This document shows positions 21,901-31,325 of a DNA stretch of 64,000 bases, in pieces (the stretch's first letter is position 1; every line of letters starts with the position of its first letter). Under the pieces are notes generated by a model, which was not told the origin of the DNA, made no database searches, and was given only the letters and a program-made list of their open reading frames with translations. The translations under genes were made by a program, and so were the position numbers. Source of the stretch: Leidyana gryllorum EB-2025a (Eukaryota; Apicomplexa); contig JBLWGC010000230.1 of the NCBI GenBank assembly GCA_048772705.1, positions 992,001 to 1,056,000 of the forward strand, written 5' to 3'.

Positions 21901-22466
21901 ACGGATATGTCGTGATGACTGGATCTGACCCCCATATCTATGAGGAGCCGGCTCTGGGAAGGTCACACTCACAACGCCCGCCCCCAATGATCGATGGATA
22001 TGTGGTGCCCAGAAGTCCGCCCCGTATCGATGAGGAGCCGGCTCTGAGAAGATCCCATTCGCAACGGCCAGCCCCCATACCCCATGGGTATGTCGTGAAG
22101 CCTGGAAGCCCCCCCCGCATCCCTGAAGAGCCAGCCGTGAGAAGGTCGCAGTCACAACGCCCAGCGCATCAAAATTTGGAAAATCCTCAGACTCCGCCGC
22201 GAACGGTCGACGGAAGACCCGGTGGGGACCATCTCTCTATCACAGGCGACCGTGCTCACATAGACGGGCGCTGGGCAAATCCGATACCAAATCCGTTTGC
22301 ACAGCAGTGGTCGCTGGTAGAATTGCGATCCCAGCGAGCAGGAAGGCCCGTGAGCGCCGGGTATCAAGCGAAAACCGCAAGTGAATTGTCAAGAAACGAT
22401 GTGGTGGCAAAATGGCTGTCGATGGGTGACGCACTCGGCGAAGAAAACAATTCTGGATGGCAGTAA
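18952..22466 (+). CDS. Large repeat-rich protein of unknown function
   Basis: Exons 18952-19681 and 19723-22466, over a 41-bp intron, give 1157 residues. Residues 1-330 look globular; AESLIKKSLILHCNFQKRKWP with GTTIVQHG faintly recalls RNase PH-like exosome subunits, but the resemblance is too weak to name it. Residues 440-600 are Ser/Pro/Arg-rich and carry 16-18-residue repeats of the RRSPSITPATSGGQAV type. A second globular region (about 610-830) starts near NITPAQRAIREIERSVGFD. The C-terminal 330 residues are basic and disordered, with four 25-30-residue repeats of the form DGYVV..P.I.EEPALRRSHSQRP. RRSPS and RRSHSQRP look like phosphorylation or 14-3-3 sites. A possible 51-bp in-frame intron around 19102-19152 cannot be decided. 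The 3' end is duplicated downstream. Confidence 0.6.
20305..20690 (+). repeat. Coding minisatellite, 48/54-bp units
   Basis: Three near-identical 48-bp units run from 20361 to 20504, followed by 54-bp variants and another 48-bp unit. All keep the reading frame and encode alternating RRSPSITPATSGGQ and PPRRSPASTPAT type modules inside the large repeat protein. Unit length divisible by three in both variants suggests selection for an open frame while copy number changes. Confidence 0.9.
21800..22170 (+). repeat. Coding repeats of about 84-90 bp
   Basis: Four imperfect units encode RSHSQRPPP..DGYVV..SPPRI.EEPAL in the C-terminal part of the large protein. The last two and a half units also lie inside the 1.64-kb tandem duplication. 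Confidence 0.85.
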
Positions 22467-23591
22467 TCTTCAACAATGTGAACGCCGAATTTGCCATCAT
22501 GCAATGACTAATAACTTTGACGATATGTATCTCTATCTTCGTGCTGCTTATTGTAAAACTGAGGGGAACGCACTTATACTTATGTGACAGTGTTCGATCG
22601 TTCGAACACACACACGACAGATCATTTCAATTGAATTATTGGGGCATTCGCACGATGTGCGCTACACAAGCTAGTAGGAACACACTCCTCCGAGCACACG
22701 TGGTACGGTCTTTGGGCACTCTATAGTCTACAGCACCGTGTGTGATTGGATAAGTATCGAGATGCGTGTTTTCATAGCATGTCTCCTCCCATGGACAATT
22801 CTCGGTTTGGATTTTGGTGTCAAGACAAATTTGCGTGGTGGTGTTCCAACGGGAGATGAGACTTTTCTGCGCATTGCAGACGCTGAAAGCGTCAAACCCG
22901 ACCTCTCACAGGTACTCGAGTTGAAACTTGTTTCTTTCTCAAATGACACTCTAGGGGGTCGAGCTCAGCATGAGCGCTGAGGGCAGTTCCGTTCAACGCC
23001 GTCTGTTACGAGCAGTACAGGGTGGCAGGGTGGCGATATCCTTCCCCGACGCTCCCGAAGTGCAAGTACGGGCGCACGAGAACTTATGGATGGCAGGGAC
23101 GGATGTCGAGTACATTGAAGATGAAGGTTCTCATTATTGGGAGGACTCATCCGAGCGAGTCTTCCGATTGGTTCGCGATATCTGGTCTTGGAGACCAACA
23201 GAAGTTGAGCGGTCGACTTCTTTTACGACGTTCACCTTCCCCACACATCCCGATTACACCCCCATGGACAAAATATGGTGGTGTGTCAAAATGTCCCTGC
23301 CTGTGTCATTCTTGTTATTTTCGGTTTTGCATCCTGTGATGAAATCCGTATATGAACTAACTCACACTTACTAAGAATTGTACACCGTTATACCAGCCAG
23401 CTAGTCAGCCATCGCACAGACACTCTGTAGGAGTTAGTGAATTGTTGTAGGAGCGGTATGTGCGCCTAGAGTGACTTCAATCGCACCGCGAATAAGCTTC
23501 TGGAAGATACTTTTTATGCAAAACCACCATATTATACAATGTCTGAAGTGGGATTGGTTGATGGCGACGCTTTCCGAGAGGGGGGTTTATC
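21955..23591. repeat. Tandem segmental duplication, copy A (1637 bp)
   Basis: This block repeats head-to-tail as copy B (23592-25226). The copies differ by about a dozen substitutions and two single-base deletions, so identity is about 99 percent. The unit runs from inside the C-terminal repeats of the large protein, through a whole small membrane-protein gene, into codon 18 of the next gene. The junction near 23590 has about 2 bp of microhomology (TC). Confidence 0.95.
22762..23374 (+). CDS. Small type I membrane protein, copy A
   Basis: Exons 22762-22911 and 22955-23374 over a 43-bp intron (GTACTC..CTCTAG) give 189 residues. A signal peptide starts the protein (MRVFIACLLPWTILGLDFGV), then a soluble domain with QVRAHENLWMAGTDVEYIED, and one C-terminal hydrophobic helix (MSLPVSFLLFSVLHPVM) followed by a short tail, so it looks like a type I protein with a lumenal or extracellular domain. 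General layout recalls p24/GOLD-type or ER proteins, but I do not recognise the family. Copy B encodes the same amino acids; the only difference within the gene is in the intron. Confidence 0.65.
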
Positions 23592-23670
23592 TGGGAAGGT
23601 CACACTCACAACGCCCGCCCCCAATGATCGATGGATATGTGGTGCCCAGAAGTCCGCCCCGTATCGATGA
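23539..23670 (+). pseudogene. Chimeric fragment made by the duplication junction
   Basis: The first 17-18 codons of the downstream gene (MSEVGLVDGDAFRE) are present, but at about 23591 the sequence jumps into the C-terminal repeat region of the large protein in another frame. The fused frame stops after 43 codons. The promoter of the downstream gene has been copied with it, so it may be transcribed, but the product would be a short nonsense peptide. Confidence 0.8.
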
Positions 23671-24102
23671 GGAGCCGGCTCTGAGAAGATCCCATTCGCA
23701 ACGGCCAGCCCCCATACCCCATGGGTATGTCGTGAAGCCTGGAAGCCCCCCCGCATCCCTGAAGAGCCAGCCGTGAGAAGATCCCAGTCACAACGCCCAG
23801 CGCATCAAAATTTGGAAAATCCTCAGACTCCGCCGCGAACGGTCGACGGAAGACCCGGTGGGGACCATCTCTCTATCACAGGCGACCGTGCTCACATAGA
23901 AGGGCGCTGGGCAAATCCGATACCAAATCCGTTTGCACAGCAGTGGTCGCTGGTAGAATTGCGATCCCAGCGAGTAGGAAGGCCCGTGAGCGCCGGGTAT
24001 CAAGCGAAAACCGCAAGTGAATTGTCAAGAAACGATGTGGTGGCAAAATGGCTGTCGATGGGTGACGCACTCGGCGAAGAAAACAATTCTGGATGGCAGT
24101 AA
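23592..24102 (+). pseudogene. Orphan 3' fragment of the large repeat protein
   Basis: This is the duplicated last 170 codons of the large repeat protein, cut from its own start. One C is missing from a homopolymer near 23745-23751, shifting the frame relative to copy A, so no single frame spans it. The last 109 codons remain open to the same stop. It has no promoter of its own and looks like a non-functional by-product of the duplication. Confidence 0.85.
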
Positions 24103-24396
24103 CCTTCAACAATGTGAACGCCGAATTTGCCATCATGCAATGACTAATAACTTTGACGATATGTATCTCTATCTTCGTGCTGCTCATTGTAAACTGAGGG
24201 GAACGCACTTATACTTATGTGACAGTGTTCGATCGTTCGAACACACACACGACAGATCATTTAAATCGAATTATTGGGGCATTCGCACGATGTGCGCTAC
24301 ACAAGCTAGTAGGAACACACTCCTCCGAGCACACGTGGTACGGTCTTTGGGCACTCTATAGTCTACAGCACCGTGTGTGATTGGATAAGTATCGAG

Positions 24397-25009
24397 ATGC
24401 GTGTTTTCATAGCATGTCTCCTCCCATGGACAATTCTCGGTTTGGATTTTGGTGTCAAGACAAATTTGCGTGGTGGTGTTCCAACGGGAGATGAGACTTT
24501 TCTGCGCATTGCAGACGCTGAAAGCGTCAAACCCGACCTCTCACAGGTACTCGAGTTGAAACGTGTTTCTTTCTCAAATGACACTCTAGGGGGTCGAGCT
24601 CAGCATGAGCGCTGAGGGCAGTTCCGTTCAACGCCGTCTGTTACGAGCAGTACAGGGTGGCAGGGTGGCGATATCCTTCCCCGACGCTCCCGAAGTGCAA
24701 GTACGGGCGCACGAGAACTTATGGATGGCAGGGACGGATGTCGAGTACATTGAAGATGAAGGTTCTCATTATTGGGAGGACTCATCCGAGCGAGTCTTCC
24801 GATTGGTTCGCGATATCTGGTCTTGGAGACCAACAGAAGTTGAGCGGTCGACTTCTTTTACGACGTTCACCTTCCCCACACATCCCGATTACACCCCCAT
24901 GGACAAAATATGGTGGTGTGTCAAAATGTCCCTGCCTGTGTCATTCTTGTTATTTTCGGTTTTGCATCCTGTGATGAAATCCGTATATGAACTAACTCAC
25001 ACTTACTAA
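24397..25009 (+). CDS. Small type I membrane protein, copy B
   Basis: Exons 24397-24546 and 24590-25009 give the same 189-residue protein as copy A. Upstream and downstream flanks are duplicated too, so both copies are expected to be expressed. A G-for-T change lies within the intron. The gene dosage is doubled while the neighbours are broken in one copy, which makes it the only complete gene gained by the event. Confidence 0.65.
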
Positions 25010-25173
25010 GAATTGTACACCGTTATACCAGCCAGCTAGTCAGCCATCGCACAGACACTCTGTAGGAGTTAGTGAATTGTTGTAGGAGCGGTATGTGCGC
25101 CTAGAGTGACTTCAATCGCACCGCGAATAAGCTTCTGGAAGATACTTTTTAGGCAAAACCACCATATTATACA

Positions 25174-26392
25174 ATGTCTGAAGTGGGATTGGTTGATGGC
25201 GACGCTTTCCGAGAGGAGGGTTTATCCGGCCTTCTAGGTCCAGACCTCACCAAGCCCATGGTATTTGCGGGCGCCACCATTGGGTACCAAGGACCAAAGG
25301 CGCCTGATGTGAGGATACTCGCTCTGATCATCGATCACAAACATTGTAGGGGCTTTGGGGAAAGACCGACAACTCTGGCCTCACAATGGGCTATGTTCTC
25401 AGGAGCCGCAAAGTGAGTTTGTTGACACTATTGAATGGATGGATCGATCGATCGATCGTTCGTTCGATTATTGAGTGCCATCTTGCGTTGGAGCCTGCCC
25501 CTCCATACTTCTCATTCTGGCGCACACAAATCAACATTTCAGGAAATTGATTGCCGATTAGTGGATTTCACGCTAAGTGTCACTGAGCACGCTGTCTGTC
25601 TCTTAAATCAGGCTGACATTGTCAATCCTCGCGCTGACACCTTGGCGCTATATAATGCTGTATTCCAATACTACGCTCACTTGGCCAAAGTGCGTAGGCA
25701 ACTGAAGTTGTCGCCCAAACGTTTGTGGTTCCTTTTTCCCAACTTTGCTGGAGAGCGATGTGATGCAGGTGTGTCACCAAGGACTAGTCCATTCAGACAT
25801 CAATCATTCCATCTGCAGCCACCCTTCTAGACCGCGGTTTGCCCATATTTGTCAACCGTTTGTGGAAAGAAGCTCTTGGACCAAACCAAAAGTGCCCTTT
25901 CACGGAAGTTTTTGACTATGAGGTGCTCTTTAATTTCGCAGACTCGGTCGAACCCGACAGCCGGACTCAGATCCGTCAATTATGCCAAGAGTAATATTCC
26001 CCGCATCACCCCTCCCACTCCCAGCATCCCCCCTCCCGACACCCCACTCTCACTGCGATCACTCCTCGTGCAGATGGAATGAACGTGTAGAGGAGCGAAC
26101 GCCCCTCAAAAGCTCCAGAGTAGTCCCTGAGGACTGCACTCGAGCGGAATTTATCCGCTTCGCAACAAATCTTTGGAACGACATCATTGCTGCGGGGACC
26201 AGCTCCCCATACATGTTGGCTTACCGGCTGAGGGAACTTGAAGATCTTAGAAATGTTCCCAAGGCGCAGCCCGCTACCAGCCGCTCGAGTAGAAGACAGT
26301 TCTCTGACGCTGGTGAAGGTTCTCCGAAGGCGACTGACGTACGCTGCGCTTTCACAAGCACCCGTGCGTCTCACAGCAGAGGGTTCGCGTGA
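25174..26392 (+). CDS. Hypothetical protein
   Basis: I join exons 25174-25412, 25476-25768, 25819-25990 and 26074-26392 (introns 63, 50 and 83 bp) for 340 residues. The first intron contains a TCGA microsatellite and has a weak acceptor (TTGAG); other joins are good GT..CAG pairs in phase. The sequence is soluble with helical stretches (ADTLALYNAVFQYYAHLAKV, FIRFATNLWNDIIAAG) and an Arg/Ser-rich end. I do not recognise a family. An earlier stop at 25991 is possible if the last intron is kept. The first 18 codons exist again upstream at the duplication junction. Confidence 0.5.
25436..25468. repeat. TCGA/TTCG microsatellite in an intron
   Basis: A GGAT, then TCGA, then TTCG tetranucleotide run lies inside the 63-bp first intron of the hypothetical gene at 25174. 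It forms most of that intron. Confidence 0.8.
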
Positions 26393-27220
26393 CAATCGGA
26401 GGGAATGTGGATCTCGGTTCCTCAAGTATATGTTCCAGCCAATGGCACTCCCTCGATCAATAAATGCTCTCAACATCTTATATATAATACAGAAGACCAG
26501 GAAGCTTCTATTCCTAAACTATTTACTCCAGCACTCATAATGGCGTATCTATCCCGCACGCAATCGCGAACAGTTCGACCTTACGACGACGACGACGGCA
26601 GTTCTCAATAGACATTCGCCGCATACGTATTCACACAGCCGCTCTAGATGGAACGGCCGACGTCCCCAAAATTGCTCACTGTTATCTTTGAATGAACTGG
26701 AATCGTTCCTCGTCGATTGCAATTATGCTTCTTCAGCAACATACTCCGAACCGTCACTGAAGCAAGACCATTTGACGGCACAGCGGCTGGAAGGGCCCAG
26801 ACCAACCGTTTCTGTGAATTGGTGATCACTAAGTCTACGTGTGGTGTGTGCTGGTCAGGTGTGGGAGACGGGGTGTGAAAACAACTTAGAATGACCGATT
26901 CATGTTCCGGGGTGGAATAGATCTCAGCTTCTGCGGTACGTCTTCAATTCTCGGGCCTGCTTTGATGCTCTGGCCTAATTGTGTTTTCACGCTGTCTTGG
27001 TAGTCGCTAAGGTGTATTTGGCCTCGCTGGACATGTACCACAGCAAAGGTGTTGATGGGTAGATAATTGACTTTGGTATTCTAGTTTTCAGATAGCGGTG
27101 AACAGTTCAAGAGTTGTGGTCGCACAATGACAGATCATCTGGAAAAAAATCTGTTTGCAACTTGAAGACGCAGCAACGCCCAATTGGCTCCTTGGAACTT
27201 AGCCTCCAACGTCCACGACT
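26393..27220. other. 828-bp stretch without recognised gene
   Basis: This is the longest gene-poor stretch in the window, between a plus gene and the convergent C2-domain gene. Short frames exist (26405-26611 plus, 26644-26829 minus) but carry no recognisable domain or good splice structure. It shows no tRNA cloverleaf, and none of the U1, U2, U4, U5 or U6 core motifs that I looked for. It could hold a non-coding RNA or a rapidly evolving small gene. Confidence 0.4.
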
Positions 27221-27856
27221 TCAACGGCGGCCCGGTCTGCCAGGTTGAGGATGGCCATAACCAGGCTGCTGAGGGTGGCCAAAGCCGGGCTGCTGAGGGT
27301 GGCCAAAGCCGGGCTGCTGAGGGTGGCCAAAGCCGGGCTGCTGAGGGTGGCCAAAGCCGGGCTGCTGAGGGTGGCCAAAGCCAGGTTGTTGGGGATGGCC
27401 GAAACCAGGTTGTTGGGGGTGGCCGAAGCCGGGGCCGGGTTGCTGGTGACCGAAGCCAGGAGCGGGAGGGGCGACGGCAGCGGGGCCGCTGCTGCCGCTG
27501 TTGTTGCGCATGATAGTAAGTTGGAGGGAAGGACGAGTGTCGCAGTTCTTCTCCGGGTTTAATTGAATAGCACCGCAGAATCTAGGTTGACGTCCAATGT
27601 AATCGTTGAGGTTGACGAAAGCTTTGGCGAAGCAATTGTCTTTGCTCATCATATCGATGGCCAAGGACACGTTGCCATCCCAGGAGAAGGAAGCTTGCTC
27701 TTCCCAGCTGCAAGTGGAACCTGGCTTCTCCACGCGCTTGCTCTCCCAGACGCTGGTGCCAACATAGAGCTTTACCGAGGGGCTGCAGCTCTTCAACAGG
27801 CCCAATTTTTCGGGAAGGTTGCTGGCGGAGTGGACGATGATGGTAAGAACTGACAT
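27221..27856 (-). CDS. C2-domain protein with Pro-Gln-Gly-Phe-Gly-His repeats
   Basis: Single exon, 211 residues. Residues 1-115 form one C2 domain: LTIIVHSASNLPEKLG, SPSVKLYVG, a conserved Trp in TCSWEEQASFSW, and DDYIG-like NLNDYIGRQP. Several calcium-binding Asp are replaced, so lipid binding may be calcium-independent. The tail is seven or more tandem octapeptides of the form GFGHPQQP, built from a 24-bp DNA repeat, and ends PGRPGRR. The layout recalls small plant and protist C2 proteins with Gly/Tyr/Pro-rich tails that phase-separate or bind membranes. It probably acts on the cytosolic face of membranes. It converges with the hypothetical gene to the left and diverges from the integrin-like gene. 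Confidence 0.85.
   Translation of the reverse strand: MSVLTIIVHSASNLPEKLGLLKSCSPSVKLYVGTSVWESKRVEKPGSTCSWEEQASFSWDGNVSLAIDMMSKDNCFAKAFVNLNDYIGRQPRFCGAIQLNPEKNCDTRPSLQLTIMRNNSGSSGPAAVAPPAPGFGHQQPGPGFGHPQQPGFGHPQQPGFGHPQQPGFGHPQQPGFGHPQQPGFGHPQQPGFGHPQQPGYGHPQPGRPGRR
27245..27445. repeat. 24-bp coding minisatellite
   Basis: Eight or so head-to-tail 24-bp units, four to five of them almost identical, encode the GFGHPQQP octapeptides of the C2 protein on the minus strand. Confidence 0.93.
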
Positions 27857-27974
27857 GTTGGTTGAGAAGGAGAAAAGTAAATTGCTGTGTTGTCAGATTG
27901 AGTTAGTTGTCGAGGGAGATCTGTGTGCGCTGTTTCCCCATTTGGGACGTCTGTCTCTTTTTGGGGTCTGTCTT

Positions 27975-28018
27975 GGCGTGTGAGTGAGTGGAGTGAGTGG
28001 AGTGAGTGGAGTGAGTGA
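27975..28018. repeat. 9-bp repeat upstream of the integrin-like gene
   Basis: Four head-to-tail copies of GAGTGAGTG lie about 75-115 bp before the start codon at 28092 and 120 bp upstream of the divergent C2 gene. They sit in the shared promoter space, but nothing shows that they are regulatory. Confidence 0.75.
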
Positions 28019-28091
28019 CACAGTCCGTTAGGAGTGTGTATACCTTTCCATTAGGCAGTGTAAAAGCGACATATTTTGCTCCTTTAGTGCG

Positions 28092-29894
28092 ATGTCCTCC
28101 TTATTATTGAGTTACCTTATTTTCCTCTCTGGTCTGGTCTCTGGACGGACTGACGAGTGTACCTATGCGATCGAGTTAGTTCAAGTTCAAGATGGCTCGA
28201 CGTCCTTTGACGGACACATACAACTGATGGCTAGTTTCATGACAGAGCTGTCCATGCAGCTGACAGAAAGGTACGGCGAAGTGAAGATAGGTTTATCGAG
28301 TTTCGTGGACAAACCAATCCCCTACACTGGCATTGGTCCGTACGGAGCGTATCCAGAATATACATGGGACTATTGCTATCGTCGGCATACGCCACTCACC
28401 ACCGACGTACAATCAGTGATTGAAGGGCTGAGCCACTTACAACACAATTTGGGAAGTGGGAACGATTATCCTGAGAACCCTTTCGAGGGCTTAATGTATG
28501 CAGCCGCCGATCCCGAGATGGGTTGGTCCGCTCCCGATGTGACGCACTCCCCCCAGGGACGTCCCTTAGTCCGTATCGCTATGCTCATCACCGACGATAT
28601 TCCACACGGCCCCCCAGACGCCTATGCCTCCACACAACTGGGCTGGAATTGGAAACGTACGTACCCGTGGGGACCGGATGCTGACAGCTCCGGCGGTTTC
28701 GGAGCCCACGACTTTATTTATACTAATCAAATCTGGACAGCCGACGGTCATGACTACCTCTATTGGGACATGGCTGATCTATTTGGCCGCTTCGACAATT
28801 ACCCTGACACATTCACAGAGGACGAGGAGAGACGACTTGATGAGTTGATAGGTATCTTCGGGCCTTATCCGTGGCCCGAGATCCCCCCGACCCATCCTGG
28901 TGATCTGTCTATGCCATGTGAACAGGTTGACTATCCCACTGATTTTCAAGCGGGAACTTTTATTCAAACATATAATATATTGCCTGTCTTCCTTGTCGCC
29001 GATCCTGAGGCTGTGGCCACCCCCATGGCTCGCGCTTGCGCAGAATTAGGAATGCCTGGCGGCAAGGAATGTCTGGTTGAGTATTACACGCGCAACGTTA
29101 CTGCTATGGGCCTCCCAGCAGTCGTCGATGCGATCAACGGGACCAACACGATGCAAAAGATCCTTGACACTGTTGAAACGCTAGTTGAACTTTTATGTCT
29201 CGATATCCCCACAACATCCACCGACCCCGCGACGACTTCAACGGAGCCCGCGATCCTCACCTCGGACCCCGCGACGACTTCAACGGAGCCCGCGATCCTT
29301 ACCTCGGACCCCGCGACGACTTCTTTGGATTTTCCCACAGAGCCCGCGACGACTCTTTCTGAGCCCGCGGCTACTTTCACTGCGACGAGCAGTGAAGCCG
29401 AGTGTACTGTCTTCGGTACAACGTCTGAGGGAGGTCCCTATGACTCCCCAAGTGAAAATCTTAGCACCAACTACGAGGTTACGACAGAAGAGTCCTTCTC
29501 CACAGAGGAGCTCGAAATAACATTGTCTCTGACTGAAATCGCGTCGAGCGTTCCCGTGATAGTGCCCCCGGGCCCTGGCCCTGACCCCCAACCCACACCA
29601 GAACCCACTACCAGTACGGAAGCCAGCAGTGTTACGGCCAGCACTCAGAGGCCCGTTCAACCAGTCCGAACGACCACCGCTGGCAGCGATGGTCCGAGCG
29701 TTGGGGTGATAGCTGGAGCTGCCGGTGGGGCCGCAGCGGGGGCTTTACTGCTGGCAGCTGGCATATGGAAGTACGGTGGAAGCCTGTTTGGGAGCAATCC
29801 TGAGATGGCTGTTGGACCCGAAGAGGTAGAGTCGCCGGATGCGCCAGTAGAGAGAGAGATTATGGAGGACGTGACGCAGGAAATGTTCCAATAG
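28092..29894 (+). CDS. Integrin beta-I/VWA-like type I surface protein
   Basis: Single exon, 600 residues. A signal peptide (residues 1-18) is followed by a domain of about 330 residues that aligns with the integrin beta I-like domain: the MIDAS motif DxSxS as DGSTS, VKIGLSSFVDKPIPY (compare FRIGFGSFVEK in animal integrin beta), GNDYPENPFEGLMYAA and ITDDIPHGPPDA. Then comes a Thr/Ser/Pro-rich, probably O-glycosylated stalk with repeats of TSTEPAILTSDPAT, a transmembrane helix rich in Ala/Gly (about 540-562), and a 38-residue acidic tail ending TQEMFQ. The likely role is adhesion at the cell surface. It lacks the hybrid, PSI and EGF modules of true integrins and has no alpha partner here. Two relatives lie at 43.4-46.3 kb. 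Confidence 0.8.
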   Translation: MSSLLLSYLIFLSGLVSGRTDECTYAIELVQVQDGSTSFDGHIQLMASFMTELSMQLTERYGEVKIGLSSFVDKPIPYTGIGPYGAYPEYTWDYCYRRHTPLTTDVQSVIEGLSHLQHNLGSGNDYPENPFEGLMYAAADPEMGWSAPDVTHSPQGRPLVRIAMLITDDIPHGPPDAYASTQLGWNWKRTYPWGPDADSSGGFGAHDFIYTNQIWTADGHDYLYWDMADLFGRFDNYPDTFTEDEERRLDELIGIFGPYPWPEIPPTHPGDLSMPCEQVDYPTDFQAGTFIQTYNILPVFLVADPEAVATPMARACAELGMPGGKECLVEYYTRNVTAMGLPAVVDAINGTNTMQKILDTVETLVELLCLDIPTTSTDPATTSTEPAILTSDPATTSTEPAILTSDPATTSLDFPTEPATTLSEPAATFTATSSEAECTVFGTTSEGGPYDSPSENLSTNYEVTTEESFSTEELEITLSLTEIASSVPVIVPPGPGPDPQPTPEPTTSTEASSVTASTQRPVQPVRTTTAGSDGPSVGVIAGAAGGAAAGALLLAAGIWKYGGSLFGSNPEMAVGPEEVESPDAPVEREIMEDVTQEMFQ

Positions 29895-30024
29895 TCAGCT
29901 ATGAGTGATTGAGAGAACTGAGAGAACACCTGGTGCGAACCTCATAGCGCGTAGAGACACAACGCTTGCACTTGACAACAAGGCCCAAAAAAATTCCAAG
30001 GCGGTTTGGGCTCGAAGAGCAGTA

Positions 30025-30888
30025 ATGGGTCGAGTTATCAGAGGTATGTGGAGCACTATTGCTGTGGAATAAGCGTTATTTCAGGCCAGAGAAAGGGTGC
30101 CGGGTCGATTTTCACGGCCCACACCTCCAAGAGGCACGGTGCCGCGAAGCTCCGCAACTTGGACTACCCTGAGAGAAAGGGGTACATCCGTGGACTTGTG
30201 AGGGAAATCGTCCATGACTCTGGTCGTGGCGCTCCCCTCGCTAAGGTTCAGTTCCGCAACCCCCTCAAGTACGGCAAGCAGGACGAGCTCTTCGTCGCTG
30301 TTGAGGGCATGCACACCGGTCAATTCGTCTACTGTGGCAACAAAGGTAGGCACTCCCTCGGGTCCCGTCGCATATAGACACCTGACCTTCGCAGCCGCTT
30401 TGACCCCTGGCAATGTTCTGCCCATCGGCAAGATGCCCGAAGGTGCCGTCGCTTCCTGCGTCGAGCGTCGCGCTGGTGACCGCGGTCAGTTGGCTCGTGC
30501 CTCTGGCACTTACGCCATCATCGTCGGACACTCCGATGATATGTCCAAGACCCGCGTCCGTCTTCCTTCCGGCGCCAAGAAGACCCTCCTGTCTTCCTGC
30601 CGTGGTATGGTTGGCCTCGTCGCTGGTGGTGGCCGCATAGACAAGCCCATGCTCAAAGCCGGTACCGCGTACCACAAATACAAGGCCAAGAGAAAGTGCT
30701 GGCCTCGTGTCCGTGGTGTGGCCATGAACCCGGTTGACCATCCCCACGGTGGTGGTAACCATCAGCACATTGGTCACCCCTCGACTGTCTCCCGCCACGC
30801 TCCCCCAGGCCAGAAGGTCGGTCTCATCGCCGCCCGCCGTACTGGTCTGTTGCGCGGTTCCAGACAGGTCGTCCAGAAGGAGGATTAA
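30025..30888 (+). CDS. RPL8: 60S ribosomal protein L8 (uL2)
   Basis: Exons 30025-30043, 30085-30345 and 30395-30888, with introns of 41 and 49 bp, give 257 residues, identical in length to human RPL8. The first exon holds only six codons and one base (MGRVIRG), a common design for ribosomal-protein genes. Family features: [16 protein letters not shown], the [10 protein letters not shown] strand, [15 protein letters not shown], and the peptidyl-transferase loop [20 protein letters not shown] with the His needed for subunit association. It ends RQVVQKED. It lies in the 60S subunit near the peptidyl-transferase centre. Codon use is visibly richer in C-ending codons than its neighbours, as expected for a highly expressed gene. 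Confidence 0.98.
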
Positions 30889-31325
30889 ATACGTGGTGCT
30901 TGCCTGCCTTGAATTTCTTCATGTGCAAAACAACATTCCGCCCTGGAACTCTTCAACTCAGCCCAGTAAAACCGTCTGTGCCTGTCAACTCCCACTTTGG
31001 CCCCGAGTCTGCCACCATTGCCGACTTTGCCGGACCCAACTTTGGAGCCAACTTTGCCCTTTGTCAGACCCTCCCGGGCCAAGCTGGCATGCGCAGAAAC
31101 TCGCTGTACCGACTCGATTCAATTCCCACTGCACTGACTGGACTCGGACACCGTTAGCTGATAGCCCCAACGCCGCTGTAAAGTGCGGAAACACGTTTGC
31201 ATCTCGCTAACGTTTCAAACACGGGGGGTACAGAGGCACCAAAGTCGCTAGGAGGGTGCAGAAACGGGAATTGGGCATTGAGTAGTGTGGTTCCTTTTCT
31301 TAAATGCGGCTCTCCTTTTCCCTTC
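30889..31325. other. Spacer between RPL8 and the TMEM184-like gene
   Basis: 437 bp on the plus side of RPL8. It contains an imperfect run of ACTTTGG/ACTTTGCC words around 30990-31062. An 85-codon frame (30900-31157) crosses it but looks like chance. It likely holds the RPL8 3' end and the next promoter. Confidence 0.35.

Larger units (their letters stand above)
23592..25226. repeat. Tandem segmental duplication, copy B (1635 bp)
   Basis: Second copy of the block at 21955-23591. It loses one C in a C-run within the large-protein fragment and one A near 24189. Its right end continues into the intact downstream gene. Confidence 0.95.

Noticed and set aside
24605-25009. Separate 134-codon gene starting at an internal ATG
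   Set aside because: It is the second exon of the small membrane-protein gene; joining by the 43-bp intron adds the signal peptide in frame.
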